Shown here piece by piece: positions 35,821 to 46,846 of a DNA stretch of 64,000 nucleotides. The DNA is from Pseudopyrenochaeta lycopersici (taxonomy: Eukaryota > Ascomycota > Dothideomycetes > Pleosporales > Pseudopyrenochaetaceae): assembly GCA_003313425.1 (NCBI GenBank), contig NHZP01000044.1:310001-374000 (forward strand), read 5' to 3'. How positions within the stretch are numbered: the stretch's first letter is position 1; the number at the start of each line of letters is the position of its first letter. The position numbers and the translations under genes are program-made. Below the pieces are notes generated by a model that saw only the letters and a list, made by a program, of their open reading frames with translations, ran no database searches and was not told the origin of the DNA.

Positions 35821-36220
35821 TATTATAAATAGAAGTAGGAAGAGTAGTAGTTATAAGGATAAGAGAAGAAGTATAGATAACTAATAAAGAGACTAAGCCT
35901 CTAAACTAACTAATAACGCTAGAGTTACGTAATCCTAAAAAACCTACGCTAAGACAGACTTAGTTCTATAAGATAGCGATAAACTTATAAAACCTAGAGG
36001 GGGCCTTATAGGAATCCTATAAGATAATTATATATATAAACTTATATAATATAGCCCCTATAGTATATTATAATTAACTTCTAATAATCTATAAGTACAC
36101 TACTATTTATACTTTCTATATTTAAACCCCCTAGTACTACCTATCTACAGAATACTCTAAAGAACTTACTAGTTAACACTAGTTGCTTTATATTATAACT
36201 ACTTGATTAGATCTTTAATA
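35821..36220 (+). repeat. 3' LTR of Gypsy-1 copy A
   Basis: The 400-bp LTR follows the purine tract GAGGGAGGATAG. It starts TATTATAAATAG (RIP form of TGTTACAAACAG) and ends TTTAATA, and TSD GTCTA follows. Confidence 0.9.
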
Positions 36221-36225
36221 GTCTA

Positions 36226-36470
36226 GCGCTTTCTTTACGCTTTTAATTAATTCTAAATAAAGAATTAAGAGTAGTCTTCTTCTCTTTAAGTTTAAGTGCC
36301 CGTACGAGCTAACGATAGATAAGGCACTTGTTTATAACTTAGCTAGGCGACTAGTAAATAGTATTAGTCTAGCGCTTAATACTAGAGGCATTCTCTTCTA
36401 TAAACTAAAACAGTACCAGAAGTTAGTATTTCTGCCCTTTCTTTGTTATAAGGTTAACAGCTAACGTGAC
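36226..36470 (-). pseudogene. Upstream part of the gene interrupted by Gypsy-1 A
   Basis: Removing 16434-36225 (Gypsy-1 A and one copy of the TSD GTCTA) joins this minus-strand frame to the frame ending at 16433 without a shift (LKLKEKKTTLNSLFRIN into KRKESARPTITKTS). The few stops are TAA/TAG in Gln-like positions. The protein is unidentified. The continuity supports insertion into a transcribed gene but could be chance in AT-rich DNA. Confidence 0.4.
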
Positions 36471-37138
36471 TTAAATAACCCTAAAGCGATGCTTCTATAA
36501 TAGTTATAGCATCTCTAGTAGTATCTAGGAAACCCTACTAGGTAGGCTTAAAGGCAAGTTACGCCTTTATTATATTTCCTACTACTTAGGGCCTCGCGGG
36601 CGGTGGCGTGTTAGTTCTAGTCGCAAGGACATAGGAGGTGGCAATTAAATAATGGCGTAGACTTACGCGCGATGGAGGTTATAATAAAGGCGTGAAACTA
36701 GTGTATATAGAGGGGTCGAAGATATTTGAATATAAAAGATAATACGAAGCTGAATGTTGCGGCTAATTCTATAAGTTAGCGTTACTATAGCCTTCCACCT
36801 TCTGCACCCTGCTAAGGGACATATCATGCCTAAACGATAGCATCGTTAATATTAATACCCTTATGCCTTGCAGCATAGGGAAGAAGGTTGACGAATGGTT
36901 TCAGTCGCGTGTCTAAGAGGAGCTCCTGAGTAGAGTAAAGACTGGTTCACTAGATATCGTGTAAACTATAGATAGAGATGTTAGAACGCAGAGGAAGTGA
37001 AGAAAATGTGTACAGGTAAATTGGAACGAATATGCTTAAAAGTAATGTGTGTGCCACGAACGGAGCAGCCGCGGATGATTGTGGTGTGAGGATCGATTTA
37101 GAGATTTAAGATTTAGTGTTCTAAGTATTATATACACC
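36471..37138. other. Mixed-composition DNA, no gene recognised
   Basis: The block returns to normal composition near 36590. A TATA-like GTATATAGAGG is at about 36709 and an ATG at 36829 is followed by a stop after four codons. Nothing codes convincingly. Confidence 0.35.
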
Positions 37139-37261
37139 TTAGTGCCTCTGTAACAGCGTTAAGCGCCTAACGCTATAAGTAGCCGCAATCTTACTATAAT
37201 TAATTAGTTCTCCTAGCTCTAAGGCGTTAATAGCTGCAAGCGCATCCTTAATTAAGCCCAT
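37139..37261 (-). pseudogene. Fot1/pogo transposase, N-terminal fragment
   Basis: The minus-strand ATG at 37261 opens the Fot1-type N-terminus: IKDALAAINALELGELINYSK, then an HTH piece ending LTLLQRH. It is open to the TAA at 37139. The leader upstream (about 37265-37340) is GC-normal and similar in style to those at 1390-1440 and 14060-14150. It is followed at once, on its 5' side, by the truncated C-terminus of another copy. Confidence 0.55.
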
Positions 37262-37379
37262 ATTGGTTGACATATGTGGGGTTGAAAAATTCGCGTTGAT
37301 GTTCAGGACCGTGCATAACGCCGTCCTGTGCACAACGGGGTAAACTACGGTAGAGGGAAGATTCTAGGGCTAGAAAATA

Positions 37380-38500
37380 CTTATTTAATATTTAATATAG
37401 TAAGTAAGCGCTCCTAGGCGGTTAAAAAAAGCTGCTAGAAGCTTTATTTTATTAGGCGAGCAAATCTATAGCTTAATTAAATTAACTAATTAATCTCTTA
37501 TACGTACACATGCGTAAGAGGTAAGAAAATACTAATATTAAGTAGCTATAGGTAGTAGGTTAAATATAGAAGTAAAACTACTAGTAGAATTATATTCTTA
37601 TTATAATAGTTAATAGAATAGAAGTTTATATAACTTTAATAGCTATAAGTAAGTAATAGATACTTTGTAGAGGAAAAGGGAGAGCTTAGCAACAGTTACC
37701 TAGGTAATCTATAAGATGGACTACTGTTTATCTAGGAGGCTTAGGAGAGCCAGCTATATAGAGAAGAGCTGAGCACGGCCTATTACAGGGGCCATTATAC
37801 GGTAGGAGCGTGAGCAGCGTGTACGCGTGCTTGAGCGCGTACGTGCTCGCGCACATGATCGCGCACGTGAGTCTACCTTCAGGTGTCTCCTGCGTGAGCT
37901 TGCCCATCAGCTTGCACGTGAGCGTGCACGTGAGCGCGCCCGTGAATGCACACATAAGTACGTGTCTCTCCAGGGTAAGCTCCCACGTCAGCGCGCACGT
38001 GAGCCTACCGTACCCCAGGTCACAGCGCGTTGTTTGCAACATACTTTAAATTACTTACCTTTCCTTTTATATACTTATTATATATCTTAAGCTATTTTAT
38101 CTTAAGATCTTTATTTATCTATCTTTTTTCTAAAACTACTAAAGTATATATAGTTAAATAAGTAATTAAAATCCTCTAACTAAGTATTTTAAAAGTCTCT
38201 TAAGGTACTTTAGTAAAAAAAGATCTGGTAAAATAGCTATTCTATCTATATAAATATAGGCTAAGATATTTAAGTTAATACTTAGGTTTACTAACTACCT
38301 CTTAACTATTACTCTACTATCTAATATAAAAGAGATATATATAGCTATATTAGAATATAAAACTAAGGACCTTAAGAGCTATTCTATATTTAGAGAATAT
38401 TAGGCGAAGGCTATAAGTAGTATTAGTACCTATCTTAAGATCCCTACTAAAGATATTATATTTAATAAAGCTACTAGTCAAGTACTACTACTTATAGATC
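37380..38500 (-). pseudogene. Fot1/pogo transposase, central and C-terminal remnant (split by solo LTR S2)
   Basis: The sequence is the inverted homologue of 11140-11960, the DDE region and what follows it in the transposase at 10150-12750. It stops abruptly at about 37380 (after the FQP-x-NLPS segment), so the charged C-terminal tail is missing. Heavily RIP-mutated. The GC-rich LTR 37676-38041 is inserted within it. Confidence 0.55.
37676..38041 (+). mobile_element. GC-rich solo LTR S2 with TSD TACTT
   Basis: A 366-bp copy of the family at 7433-7812 starts TG and ends CA, with perfect 5-bp duplications TACTT at 37671-37675 and 38042-38046. It has a TATA-like box and the same CACGTG-rich repeat region. 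It is not RIP-mutated although the DNA on both sides is. Confidence 0.88.
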
Positions 38501-38770
38501 TGCTGCAGCGTCTGTGTTTAAATAGTAGTAAAACTCCTATTAGCTACATGTATTCTTACGTTATATTAATCCTCTTAATTATGTACTTTACTTAGTAGTA
38601 GTAGCTCTATAACTTCTTATAAGCTATAATAAGCCTAATACTCTTTTCTACTAGTATAAATAAGTAAATATAATAAACTTTATAGGATAGATAAAGTTAT
38701 AGTAGTTGATCTACTAAAGCGTTAGTAGCTACTAGAATAGTGCCTAGAATCTAGCTTATAGGTTTATTAC
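38501..38770. other. AT-rich decayed DNA, no gene seen
   Basis: RIP-type composition with no readable motif. It forms the left flank of the MITE. Confidence 0.45.
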
Positions 38771-38772
38771 TA

Positions 38773-39009
38773 ACGTACATGGCAAGCGAGCGGCGCATGC
38801 AAGCGAACGGCGCACCCCACCAAATTTGGACAATTTGTAAACTTCTATCAAGTATAGCACCATCCGTTTTAGCTTAACAATGTTCTTCTGAAGCCAAAAT
38901 CACTCTTATAATCTTAGCTCTTAACCGCGATTAAATTTAGACTAAAACAAATGCAAAGTTGGTAGAGTGCGCCGTTCGCTTGCATGCGCCGCTCGCTTGC
39001 CATACACGT
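38773..39009. mobile_element. MITE with Fot1-type TIRs and TA target
   Basis: A 237-bp element is flanked by TA on both sides (38771-38772, 39010-39011). Its ends are inverted repeats of about 56 bp, starting ACGTACATGGCAAGCGAGCG on the left and, inverted, ACGTGTATGGCAAGCGAGCG on the right. They match the TIRs of the transposon at 4251-6186, including the internally repeated GCAAGCGA motif. The 120-bp centre has no coding capacity and no similarity to the transposase. It would have been moved in trans by the related transposase. Confidence 0.88.
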
Positions 39010-39011
39010 TA

Positions 39012-39364
39012 ATAGACTTTAGGTAGTTATATATAATAATTACGAACTTATAACTAGTATTAGTAAATAGGACAGTACGTCTAGGAATTAACCCTATTCT
39101 ATTATAACAGCTCTTCTCCTTCCTAGGGTTATTATCCCTATTAATAGGTTAACACAGCGTAACTTTAGGTCCTATTCTATTTCTATAGAGGATATAATAT
39201 AGTACTTAGTTACTAGCTATTAGTGTATTATATAGTGTACTACTGCTGTGCTCTACTGTGCTCGAGAAGAAGTGTATCTTAAATATATCTGCAGGTGTAA
39301 ATTAAATAACCAGACTATACATGCTTATGCCGCCTACCTTATAGTTAACCAAATATCTATATTA
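39012..39364. other. AT-rich to normal transition
   Basis: Moderately RIP-like DNA. The right part (39200 onward) is open in short plus-strand stretches that may belong to the DUF6589-like remnant downstream. Confidence 0.35.
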
Positions 39365-39690
39365 TAGGGGGCTCGTCACGTTCCTGTACCGCTAATGCCT
39401 ATCTAAACTAGTAAGGACACTACGTCTAGTAATATTAAGGTATTGCGCAACATATTTTAAGAACAGCTCGCACTATCCCCTGAATATTTCAACCAACATC
39501 TAGCTATCCTAGTAGGTAGGGACGCCAAAACAGTCAATTAAATGTAGAGTGCAATGCTTAGTGCTACCGACAACGCCGATGTATATGGTCGCCTAGGGCA
39601 TGTCGTGTCTATACGTAGACTCTTCTACTGCTCTCTTTAATTAGTGTAGCGTCTCGCAAATCTCGCGCCTTAACCCGGCCTGAGAGCGCG
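39365..39690 (+). pseudogene. DUF6589-like protein fragment
   Basis: The plus strand reads VPVPLMPI, then EQLALSPEYFNQHLAILVG, DAKTVN and a VYGRLGHVVSIRRLF segment. These resemble the order in fungal DUF6589 proteins (a short acidic start, a GD-x-KT motif, then DRLxWxLPxPxLFH). Stops (TAA, TAG) interrupt it. DUF6589 proteins are abundant, repeat-associated fungal proteins of unknown role. Similarity is from pattern memory only. Confidence 0.35.
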
Positions 39691-40175
39691 AGAGCGCGAG
39701 TCCGCGATCCGATTTAGCCGACACTTGACCGAGATCAGGGTAGTGGCATTCCTACAGAGCATAAACATATCCGGTTCTGATGTTTTAGAGCTTGACAGCC
39801 ATCTATAACTAAGTTGAGGGGTTAGTGAGATTTAGTAACGATTCATCTTGTAATGCTTTGGGGTAGTTTAATCGATTATTAGCTAGCGCCTCTTATACTA
39901 CACTATTGATCTACCACTCCTGCCAAGCACACTTTACAGTGCCTATACATCGATAGAATCGGCGATAAAATGCTGGAGGTGGACAAGAGCGATTCTCTAC
40001 TGCGTACAGGTATAGACTGCGCTGGATGTTTTGAGCACAGAGTTTTCTCAACAGCCACATTTGAAAAATAATATTCTCGATATCTTTGCAGGCATTTCAA
40101 CAATCTACTTGTCAACGGCGAAGCTCTGCGACGTGCTCAACATACCTCAACAAATCAAGTTTCACGCCAATCAAA

Positions 40176-40520
40176 ATGAAGGCACTCATACTCAACGCCG
40201 AAGCTCGCACTGCAAAAGTTCAAGACGCCTCGCAACTAGTACCAGCTGCGAACGAGCTGTTAGTTCAGGTCTCGTCCATAGCACTAAACCCTGTCAAATC
40301 ATTGTATGTTCAGCACCCTATAGCAAGCTCCGGTCGGATCATTGGAACCGACTTTGCCGGCTTCGTTGCCAAAGCTGGATCCTCGGTATCATCACCTACC
40401 GAATACAAGGAAGGAGACCGAGCTCTGCAGATCATTGATGGTGCGCTCTTCAACGCTCACATTGGTCATGACAGCGTCTTTTCGCATCTGGATACTGCTG
40501 TGCTCACTCCTACAAGGTGA
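40176..40520 (+). pseudogene. Medium-chain dehydrogenase/enoyl reductase, N-terminal fragment
   Basis: From the ATG at 40176 about 85 residues follow the GroES-like N-terminus of zinc-independent MDR enoyl reductases: MKALILN, LLVQVSSIALNPVKSLY, then SGRIIGTDFAGFVAKAGS and YKEGDR. The usual continuation (VAGF..) is replaced by unrelated sequence ending at 40518-40520, and the cofactor-binding Rossmann half is absent. A RIP-type AT-rich block begins about 40 bases later. Such proteins reduce enoyl or quinone substrates with NADPH, often in polyketide pathways. This copy cannot be functional. Confidence 0.6.
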
Positions 40521-40559
40521 TGCACAAATTTAAGTGCTTCCCTCTGCAAAATTGTTAAT

Positions 40560-41410
40560 GCACATAGCAAAGCTTAAGGCATTATATCTAAGCTGAACAA
40601 CTCTCTAGTTAGTTAAAAAGATTCTTAAAAAGAGGTTAGATCTTACTAAATTATTATTTATAAAGAAAGTAAGCAGTATATCTCTTTTTATAAAGAGAGA
40701 AGATACATTAGTACCTCTGCTAACAGGCGAGTAGAGTAAGGATATAAAAAGAATATTCTTATTATAATTATAATTACTGTTATAAGGCCTGCCGCATTAT
40801 CTTTTATAAGGCTAATATTAATACTAACTACTAGTAAAGTAAAGAGGTGCTGTTCTTATAGGGTTTAGCGCTTCTAGCTTATAAAAGATCTCTATAACCT
40901 TTCTAACCTATTTACAGGACTTTAGTTTCTAGCTAGGGCGTGTAGATCTTAAGAACTACTTCGCGTCTTTTATATTAGTATTATATTTAGTAAGTTATAC
41001 TATATAGTTAGTTTTAAAGCTACGTTTTAATACTAAAGATCTAAATTATTTCTATAAAGTAAGATTTTAGTCTCTTTAAGTTAGCTTACGTTATACTTTA
41101 CTTGTTAGGGCTAGTAATAATTTTATTATCTCTAGAAAATAGTAAAGATAGAAGTACTATAGCTATATATAGCTAAAATTAAAGCTTTTTTCTTTAAATA
41201 CTTTAATATTAGATTATAGTAAGTAAAATAAATACTACTTTTCTAAGCTTTAAATCTAAATAATATCTTCTAGAGCTTAAAAGAAATTAGCTTTTATTAT
41301 AATTTATTATAAATACTTTTCTTTTACTCTTCGTAGCTCTTTAAGAATTACTATATAAGGCTCTAAGTACATTTAATTTTAAAAGAATAATAGTAAAGAA
41401 GGTATGAGAT
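40560..41410. other. AT-rich RIP-mutated insertion of unknown type
   Basis: About 850 bp of TA-rich, CA/TG-poor DNA separates two fragments of normal composition. No TSD, LTR or transposase motif was recognised. Confidence 0.4.
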
Positions 41411-41499
41411 AACTATACGTTAAAGTCTGTCTAGGATTATGTATCTTACAGCCTTCTCTCGCAGAGACAGGAATATAGCATGACTTCGCATAAGGTCTG

Positions 41500-42290
41500 T
41501 AACATGCTTAGCGTTCAACGCAGATGTTGCAGGGGCCAGTAATTCAAGGTTCAAAACGGTCAGGTAATCCACATTGATACCGGAACATTTCTGGACCGAA
41601 ATTTGACGGCTCTTTTGACATACTTGCTACATGGGTATCCGAGAGGCGTTCAGGTCAGCCAAATGACTGACTCGCTAGTCAAGGCCATGATGGAAGGAGC
41701 CGTACCGCTTGAACTGACTCGAGGCTATTGACGAAAAGCTCCACTGGTGGAGCGCACCGCATCGAACTCGGCGACAACAGAATTGCAACGGATGAAGGAT
41801 GAACGTTCAAGCACGCAAAAGTGCCTCTTGATCTGTGCTCAGTTCTCCAAGCTTATCGACCAGCTCCAGCCATCATCGGCAAAGGATCTTTCTCAAGGCT
41901 CGGACAACACACCTGAGAAGATCACGAGCATCGGCATACAAGAGTGCAAAGTTAGCATAGAACAAACGACTGCGAAGTTGGAAAGACATATGCAAGACGT
42001 TCTAGATCGGATTATGTCCATCTCAAGCGCATCAATGACACAGGAGGATACGGCACATCTTGCAGGACTGCGCGAGGAATGGACGACTTCTCGGAAGTGC
42101 AGAGATATCTGCTCTACAGCAAATCAGCACTTGCAGGAGAACATAAGTGTCATCGACAACCACGCGACAGGGGACGAAGCAGTGCAATCAAAACAATCCA
42201 TGGTAAGAACCGTGGATACGGTAACCTAATCAAGCAAGTCGGTGGTTACCTCGCCGGATACGGTTTATTCTTACGTGCGGGAGCATGCTA
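41500..42290 (+). pseudogene. Fungal N-terminal-domain protein (azaphilone cluster protein L-type), fragment
   Basis: Plus-strand sequence matches the pattern of a large fungal family annotated as 'azaphilone pigments biosynthesis cluster protein L N-terminal domain'. The central segment TASNSATTELQRMKDERSSTQKCL leads into CAQFSKLIDQL, ECKVSIEQTTAKLERHMQDVLDRI, LREEWTTSRKCRDICSTANQHLQENIS and DNHATGDE. Near 42185 the frame shifts by one (KTIHGKNRGYGNLIKQVGGYLA continues in another frame), and another break lies near 41730. The N-terminal hydrophobic start (MDPLS-type) is missing. No catalytic role is known for the domain. Confidence 0.6.
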
Positions 42291-44613
42291 GATAGAACCT
42301 TCACGTCTCAGCCACTTCAACGCCTCCAGATCCTATTCTCTGCTTAACGAGTCCCTGCACATCATTTTAGCTGGTTAATGTACAAAGGGATCAGCGCTCA
42401 TTAGGGTCCGTTGCAAATACAAACTACAGTGATTGGAGTGACGGAAGCTAGATCAATGCACCCGTCAGACGATGCGCTAACAGGCTGGGGTTGTGCATGC
42501 ATTTCCCACTCTTTGGTAACCAACAGGCTTCTTGCGGACCCGAGTTCCGGTCATTACCAGGTGCGCAACGCGGTCTCAGGGTATCGTGGCTTATTAAACT
42601 AGCTTGCGAGCCGGCAAGCCGCGTATGGGACGGAGCTCTGTCCCGATAACGAATCGGCTTAGTTGCACTAACGACTTAAGTTCCCATCTTCAATTTCGAC
42701 ATTATCGCGATTCGTGAACACCTATCCCTCAACTGCGCTTTGTTTTATATGATGTTTGACATTATCAGGACCACATGTGTGGACGTTGAAATGTCTGTGC
42801 ATTTTTTCATCGAGATCGACAGACGAGTCCAGAACATTTACTTTTGCTAGAGAAAGCGTTGTGTCGCAGCGGCTTCTGAGCGGCCTGCTCCTCAATACTA
42901 ACTCGCTACGGTACAGTCACTTTAGGCGTTAGCTCTGTGCTAAAGTCGCCGTTGCGGAGGAACCCTAACAACCAGGCAGACAACTCCTCCTTACGCCGAA
43001 CATAGAAGGAGGAAGAGGTTCGCCGGCACATGCTGTATAACTGCTTAAGAACAAGGATAAAGAGCCGCAGTAGCCGCAGTACATGCTAAAGCATCTTTTA
43101 GAGCCTAAAATATGTAATGTATTCTATGACCAAGTTGCGTATATACTAATAGTATTGTCAAAACTGTTCGAGCCGTTATGAACTGGGCACTTGTCATTGC
43201 GGAGGAATTGACAACGGATTGATGGCTGTCTGGCTCGAACCTGACTCAGCCAACTGAGCACTCTCATTAGGGGTGCCAGCGGGACGGGACGAAGTGGTTC
43301 TCCCGCCACATATTGCATTGCAGCTGGACACTTTATGATGGCACAAGGCCCAATTACCATGCACTATCATCTACTGTGATGTGGAAAATACCGCAAAGTT
43401 GTTGGTAATACTTTCCATCCAGCGCCAGCTAATGCGCCTTCGAAGCGCAATAAGCCTGTTTCGTCCTAGCGCTGTCATTCTCACAACCTGACCGAAGCTA
43501 TTCGGTGTTTTCCGATCACAGTGGCGCACACAAGCTAATCGAGTTCTCCTTACGGGCGTCTATACAAAAGTTCACTTTAGTGTGGTAACGGCTTCATATG
43601 GCCTCAACCCATCCCGCATGTGAATTTTGCTGTTTCGTGTAATGGGCGATATGCAATGTTGAGGTTGTTAAAGTGGCCTATACAGAGGATGGGGCCCATG
43701 ATACAGTACTCTGATAGGTCTCTTCTCCTGAAGCCCCAGAGCCAGGAGTTGGTCAACAGGGGTTGGCCGATCATTTTCTGCAGAAAGCCTTTTAAGACAC
43801 CTAGCGCAATGGGACTAGTGCTCCGATACTGGATAACCGTTCCCCGCAAACTCTAAATACTCCAGTTCAGTTCGAGAGGTTGGCCTGGCTGTGGATAAGC
43901 TTACCACTCCATAGATCTGAGTGCGCCCTTGAAGGCGCCCGAAGAAGCAATCGCAAATGAGGGATTTGTTTTAGCCCCTGAATAATTGCACGCACAGCTC
44001 AGAGGCCTGGAGTCTTTCACACAACATCTGTTTAGCGGGGTTACTTTCCTAAATGGGGTTACAGCTGAAAAGCTGGATGTGTCGCTAGCGACCCGAGAGC
44101 CTGGTTTTCCGGGTCACAATCCTATTGGCTAGTCCTGAATGCTAGCGTGGGTCAAAATGCTTTCCACTTCCCAGCGCGGATAGCCAAGCTTTGGGAGCCA
44201 TAACTAACGGCTTGGATGGCGTCAAAACGCACAACATCTATAAAGCCCCAAAATTGGTATCAGGTAGAACAAGCAAATTAGGGTCCTCGTAGCAAGATTT
44301 CGTTGGGAATTTTAGATCGCGCCACACGGGTCCGAATGACGGGCTTGTTTTCAGTTGCCATTGTCGCAACGGAGAGAAACGTTGATGCTTAATCACGGCA
44401 GGCGCAATAGACTTCCGCAGTGGTCACCGGGGACCCGTCAATCATGCCAGAGAAGGAACGCTCTTGCGGTTAGATTGTTGCCCCTCGCTTATATCACTCC
44501 ACCTTAGATTCGTGTCCATGCCGAGGATGCCATGCAAGAGAATAGCCATACAAATATCGGCCTGTTCACTGTGGTCTCCATATTTCGAGTTTCACCGATG
44601 CTTGTTAGCCAAC
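42291..44613. other. GC-normal intergenic DNA, no gene recognised
   Basis: Frames of 60-82 codons exist on both strands (42411-42602, 43124-43360, 43604-43856) without motifs or usable splice sites. The last few hundred bases are upstream of the SAT4-family gene. A CTATAAAG at about 44239 is the nearest TATA-like site but is distant. Confidence 0.4.
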
Positions 44614-46106
44614 ATGGCTGGTTTCTATCAGGATTCACCCGGCCTACTCGTCTGTATTCTTATCCTTGCCATTCCTGGATATACATCAATGGGCTTAAGA
44701 CTGTACACTCGGAGTACGAGAAGAGCACTAGGACTAGATGACTGGTGTATGGCATATGCGGCTGTAAGATGCCTATTTTCTAAGCTTTTCGTATAAAAAA
44801 CCTAAGTGTATAGTTCCCGTTTATGATTGAAAGTATCTCTGGAATCCTGGCCGCATACTTTGGTCTCGGACAAAGACAAGAGGGACTTAGCCCATCGGAT
44901 TTGAAAAATACACTGCTAGTAAGCCCATTCCTCCCCTAATAAATACTTTCAGTCAGCACATGCAACTAACTTGCAGCGATAGTGGTTCCATATCTTTGCT
45001 TTCTTTTATCCAAATTCGATGCTGCCCATTAAGTTAGGTATTGCCTTCCAGCTGTGTCGTGTCGCTACACGCAGACGGTACCTCTACCCTATTTATGGCA
45101 TGATGATAGTGAACTCTCTCACCTTAATCATACTCTTTATTTCCCAGCTCACGCAATGCAAACCAATAGCGTAAGTCTCGGTCTATTCAAAAATGCGGCT
45201 CTAATTGTTCTAATGTAGATTCAACTGGGATAAGACTATTCCAGGAGGCCATTGCCTAGATCCAAAGTATATGACGGCTATAGGTTTCTGCATGTCTGCA
45301 GTACACATCACAACCGACTGGATTTATGCATTCTTGTAAGTTGTAAAGGGCCTACTTGTTTTCCGCGAAACTCACAATGCCGGGCTTTTAAGGCCAATAC
45401 TGCTGTTATGGAATATCCAGATGAGTCGAATAAATAAGATATCAGTGGGTGCGCTTTTAAGTATGGCTGCTGTGTAAGTTAGGTCGTACCTATATAGCAG
45501 TGTCTCTGACTAGTTTACAGTGCAAGTTGCGCTGCCATAATCCGTTTTAAGTACACCATCGACATTAGACACACCACAGATCTCACCTGTTTGTTGTCCT
45601 GCACAACTATCTTACTTTGTAGGCTAACCATATGAGTTCTAGTCGACCTAAGTAATTTGGCATGCTGGACCTGTAAGTACTCATGGATATAGCACGCCAC
45701 ATCCAAAAACTCATTATCCCTACAGATGCTGAGCCTGGTATTGCGTACTTGGTAGGAAACATGGCTGTAGGTTTCCCCCCACTCCACCTAAACCTGCCAC
45801 TAGAGGACGTTTAACATAACCTAACCATCATGTTTGCAGACCCTCCGCCCCTTATTCAAGACCCTTAGGGGCCGATCAACCAATGCCGACTATGGCAGCA
45901 ACGCACAGAGTAGCACATGGGCCAGACGGCGTAGCATCGTCAAGCCGACTGACTACCACGAGTTAGAATCCGGGAAGCCTTCCCAAACCCAGACTCATAT
46001 CAATGGCGGGCGCCAGCGCAACAGCTCCTCCAGCCTTATTGCTAGTGACAGGGAAAGCCAGAATCGCCCAGGTAGCGACTGCATAGCCGTTCGCCACGTG
46101 GTCTAA
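44614..46106 (+). CDS. SAT4-family (fungal rhodopsin-like) integral membrane protein, nine exons
   Basis: The spliced model joins 44614-44763, 44814-44918, 44983-45170, 45219-45335, 45393-45473, 45521-45588, 45643-45672, 45726-45766 and 45840-46106. Introns are 47-73 nt with GT..AG ends, phases agree, and it gives 263 residues. Visible are the first helix with LYTRSTRRALGLDDW, ILAAYFGLG, a helix with IKLGIAFQL, SQLTQCKPIA, PGGHCLD, the ITTDWIYAFLPILLLWNIQ turn, KISVGALLSMAAV, IIRFKY, AEPGIAYLVGNMATLRPLF and a polar tail. All are typical of the SAT4/rhodopsin-domain family. It is shorter than the member at 8100-9541 and may use an earlier start, though none is evident. No stop or frameshift is needed, so it is probably functional. 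Ligand and role unknown. Confidence 0.75.
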
Positions 46107-46830
46107 CTCACACATCAGGTCAAAGCACAAAACATAGTGTAATTGGCTAGGTTCGGCTGTCGCGATGCGGATAATAATTTGGCATGGCTACATCATATTA
46201 CTATCGGCTTAGAGGGCTATCAACCTGCATAGCTGGCGTAAGCCTTTTCACCTACTGAGGTAGTTATCCCTTGGAGAGGAGGTGCAAGTTACCAGAGTTC
46301 GTAACAATCAAGTCAATCAAGTTTTAAGGCTAAACTTGAGTTGGTTGGACACTTTGACGGTAGCTATTTGAGTTAATTGATTTGGGAGCGATTTTCGCTC
46401 AACTTGATTGGGCAGCTTAGGTAACTTGGGTGATTTCTAGAGGTAAAATAGGAGCGGATTACTTCTTAGGCTCCTCCCAGTTGCATATATCGTTCTTGCC
46501 CTCTAATAAGGCATCAGAAATTGTCGCCTGCGGCTTTTCGCCTCACGTGGTACATTTGTTTACAATGAAAATTCTTCACAACTATTGAAGAACCGCCGTA
46601 TCGTCCAAGACTAACGGGCTTTGAATATCTCTGTCCTTTGCTACTGTGAAAAGGGTTTCTGTCTAACCTCCGGATCCATGTATGCGGGAATCTTAATTCT
46701 AGACGAGCGTTTTGCAAGCGTGTATTATGGATCGTCACATGAACGCGTGTTTGGGCTCGTCCCTCGGAGCGGGCGATTTTTGACCAATTAATATCATAGT
46801 TGGGCTGTTTTATACCCTGGCCGCCGAGAT
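46107..46830. other. GC-normal intergenic DNA, no gene recognised
   Basis: It lies downstream of the SAT4-family gene. A minus-strand frame (46514-46843) of 109 codons has no motif. Near 46300-46430 repeated AACTTGAKTGG-like words occur in both orientations without a clear unit. Confidence 0.35.
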
Positions 46831-46846
46831 GTGCCAGTGGCACGAA

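Larger units (their letters stand above)
16434..36220 (+). mobile_element. Gypsy-1 copy A, full-length LTR retrotransposon split by Gypsy-2
   Basis: The outer element of the nest has a 5' LTR at 16434-16832, a 3' LTR at 35821-36220 and perfect TSD GTCTA (16429-16433 and 36221-36225). Its body is 16434-17668 plus 30933-36220, about 6.5 kb, matching copy B base for base in layout. It is heavily RIP-mutated (CA and TG mostly gone). Gypsy-2 interrupts its gag gene at the zinc-knuckle region (TSD GATAC). Confidence 0.92.

Noticed and set aside
40560..41410. Possible transposase in the AT-rich insert
   Set aside because: Lys/Leu-rich pieces can be read, but no catalytic or HTH motif and no terminal repeats could be found.
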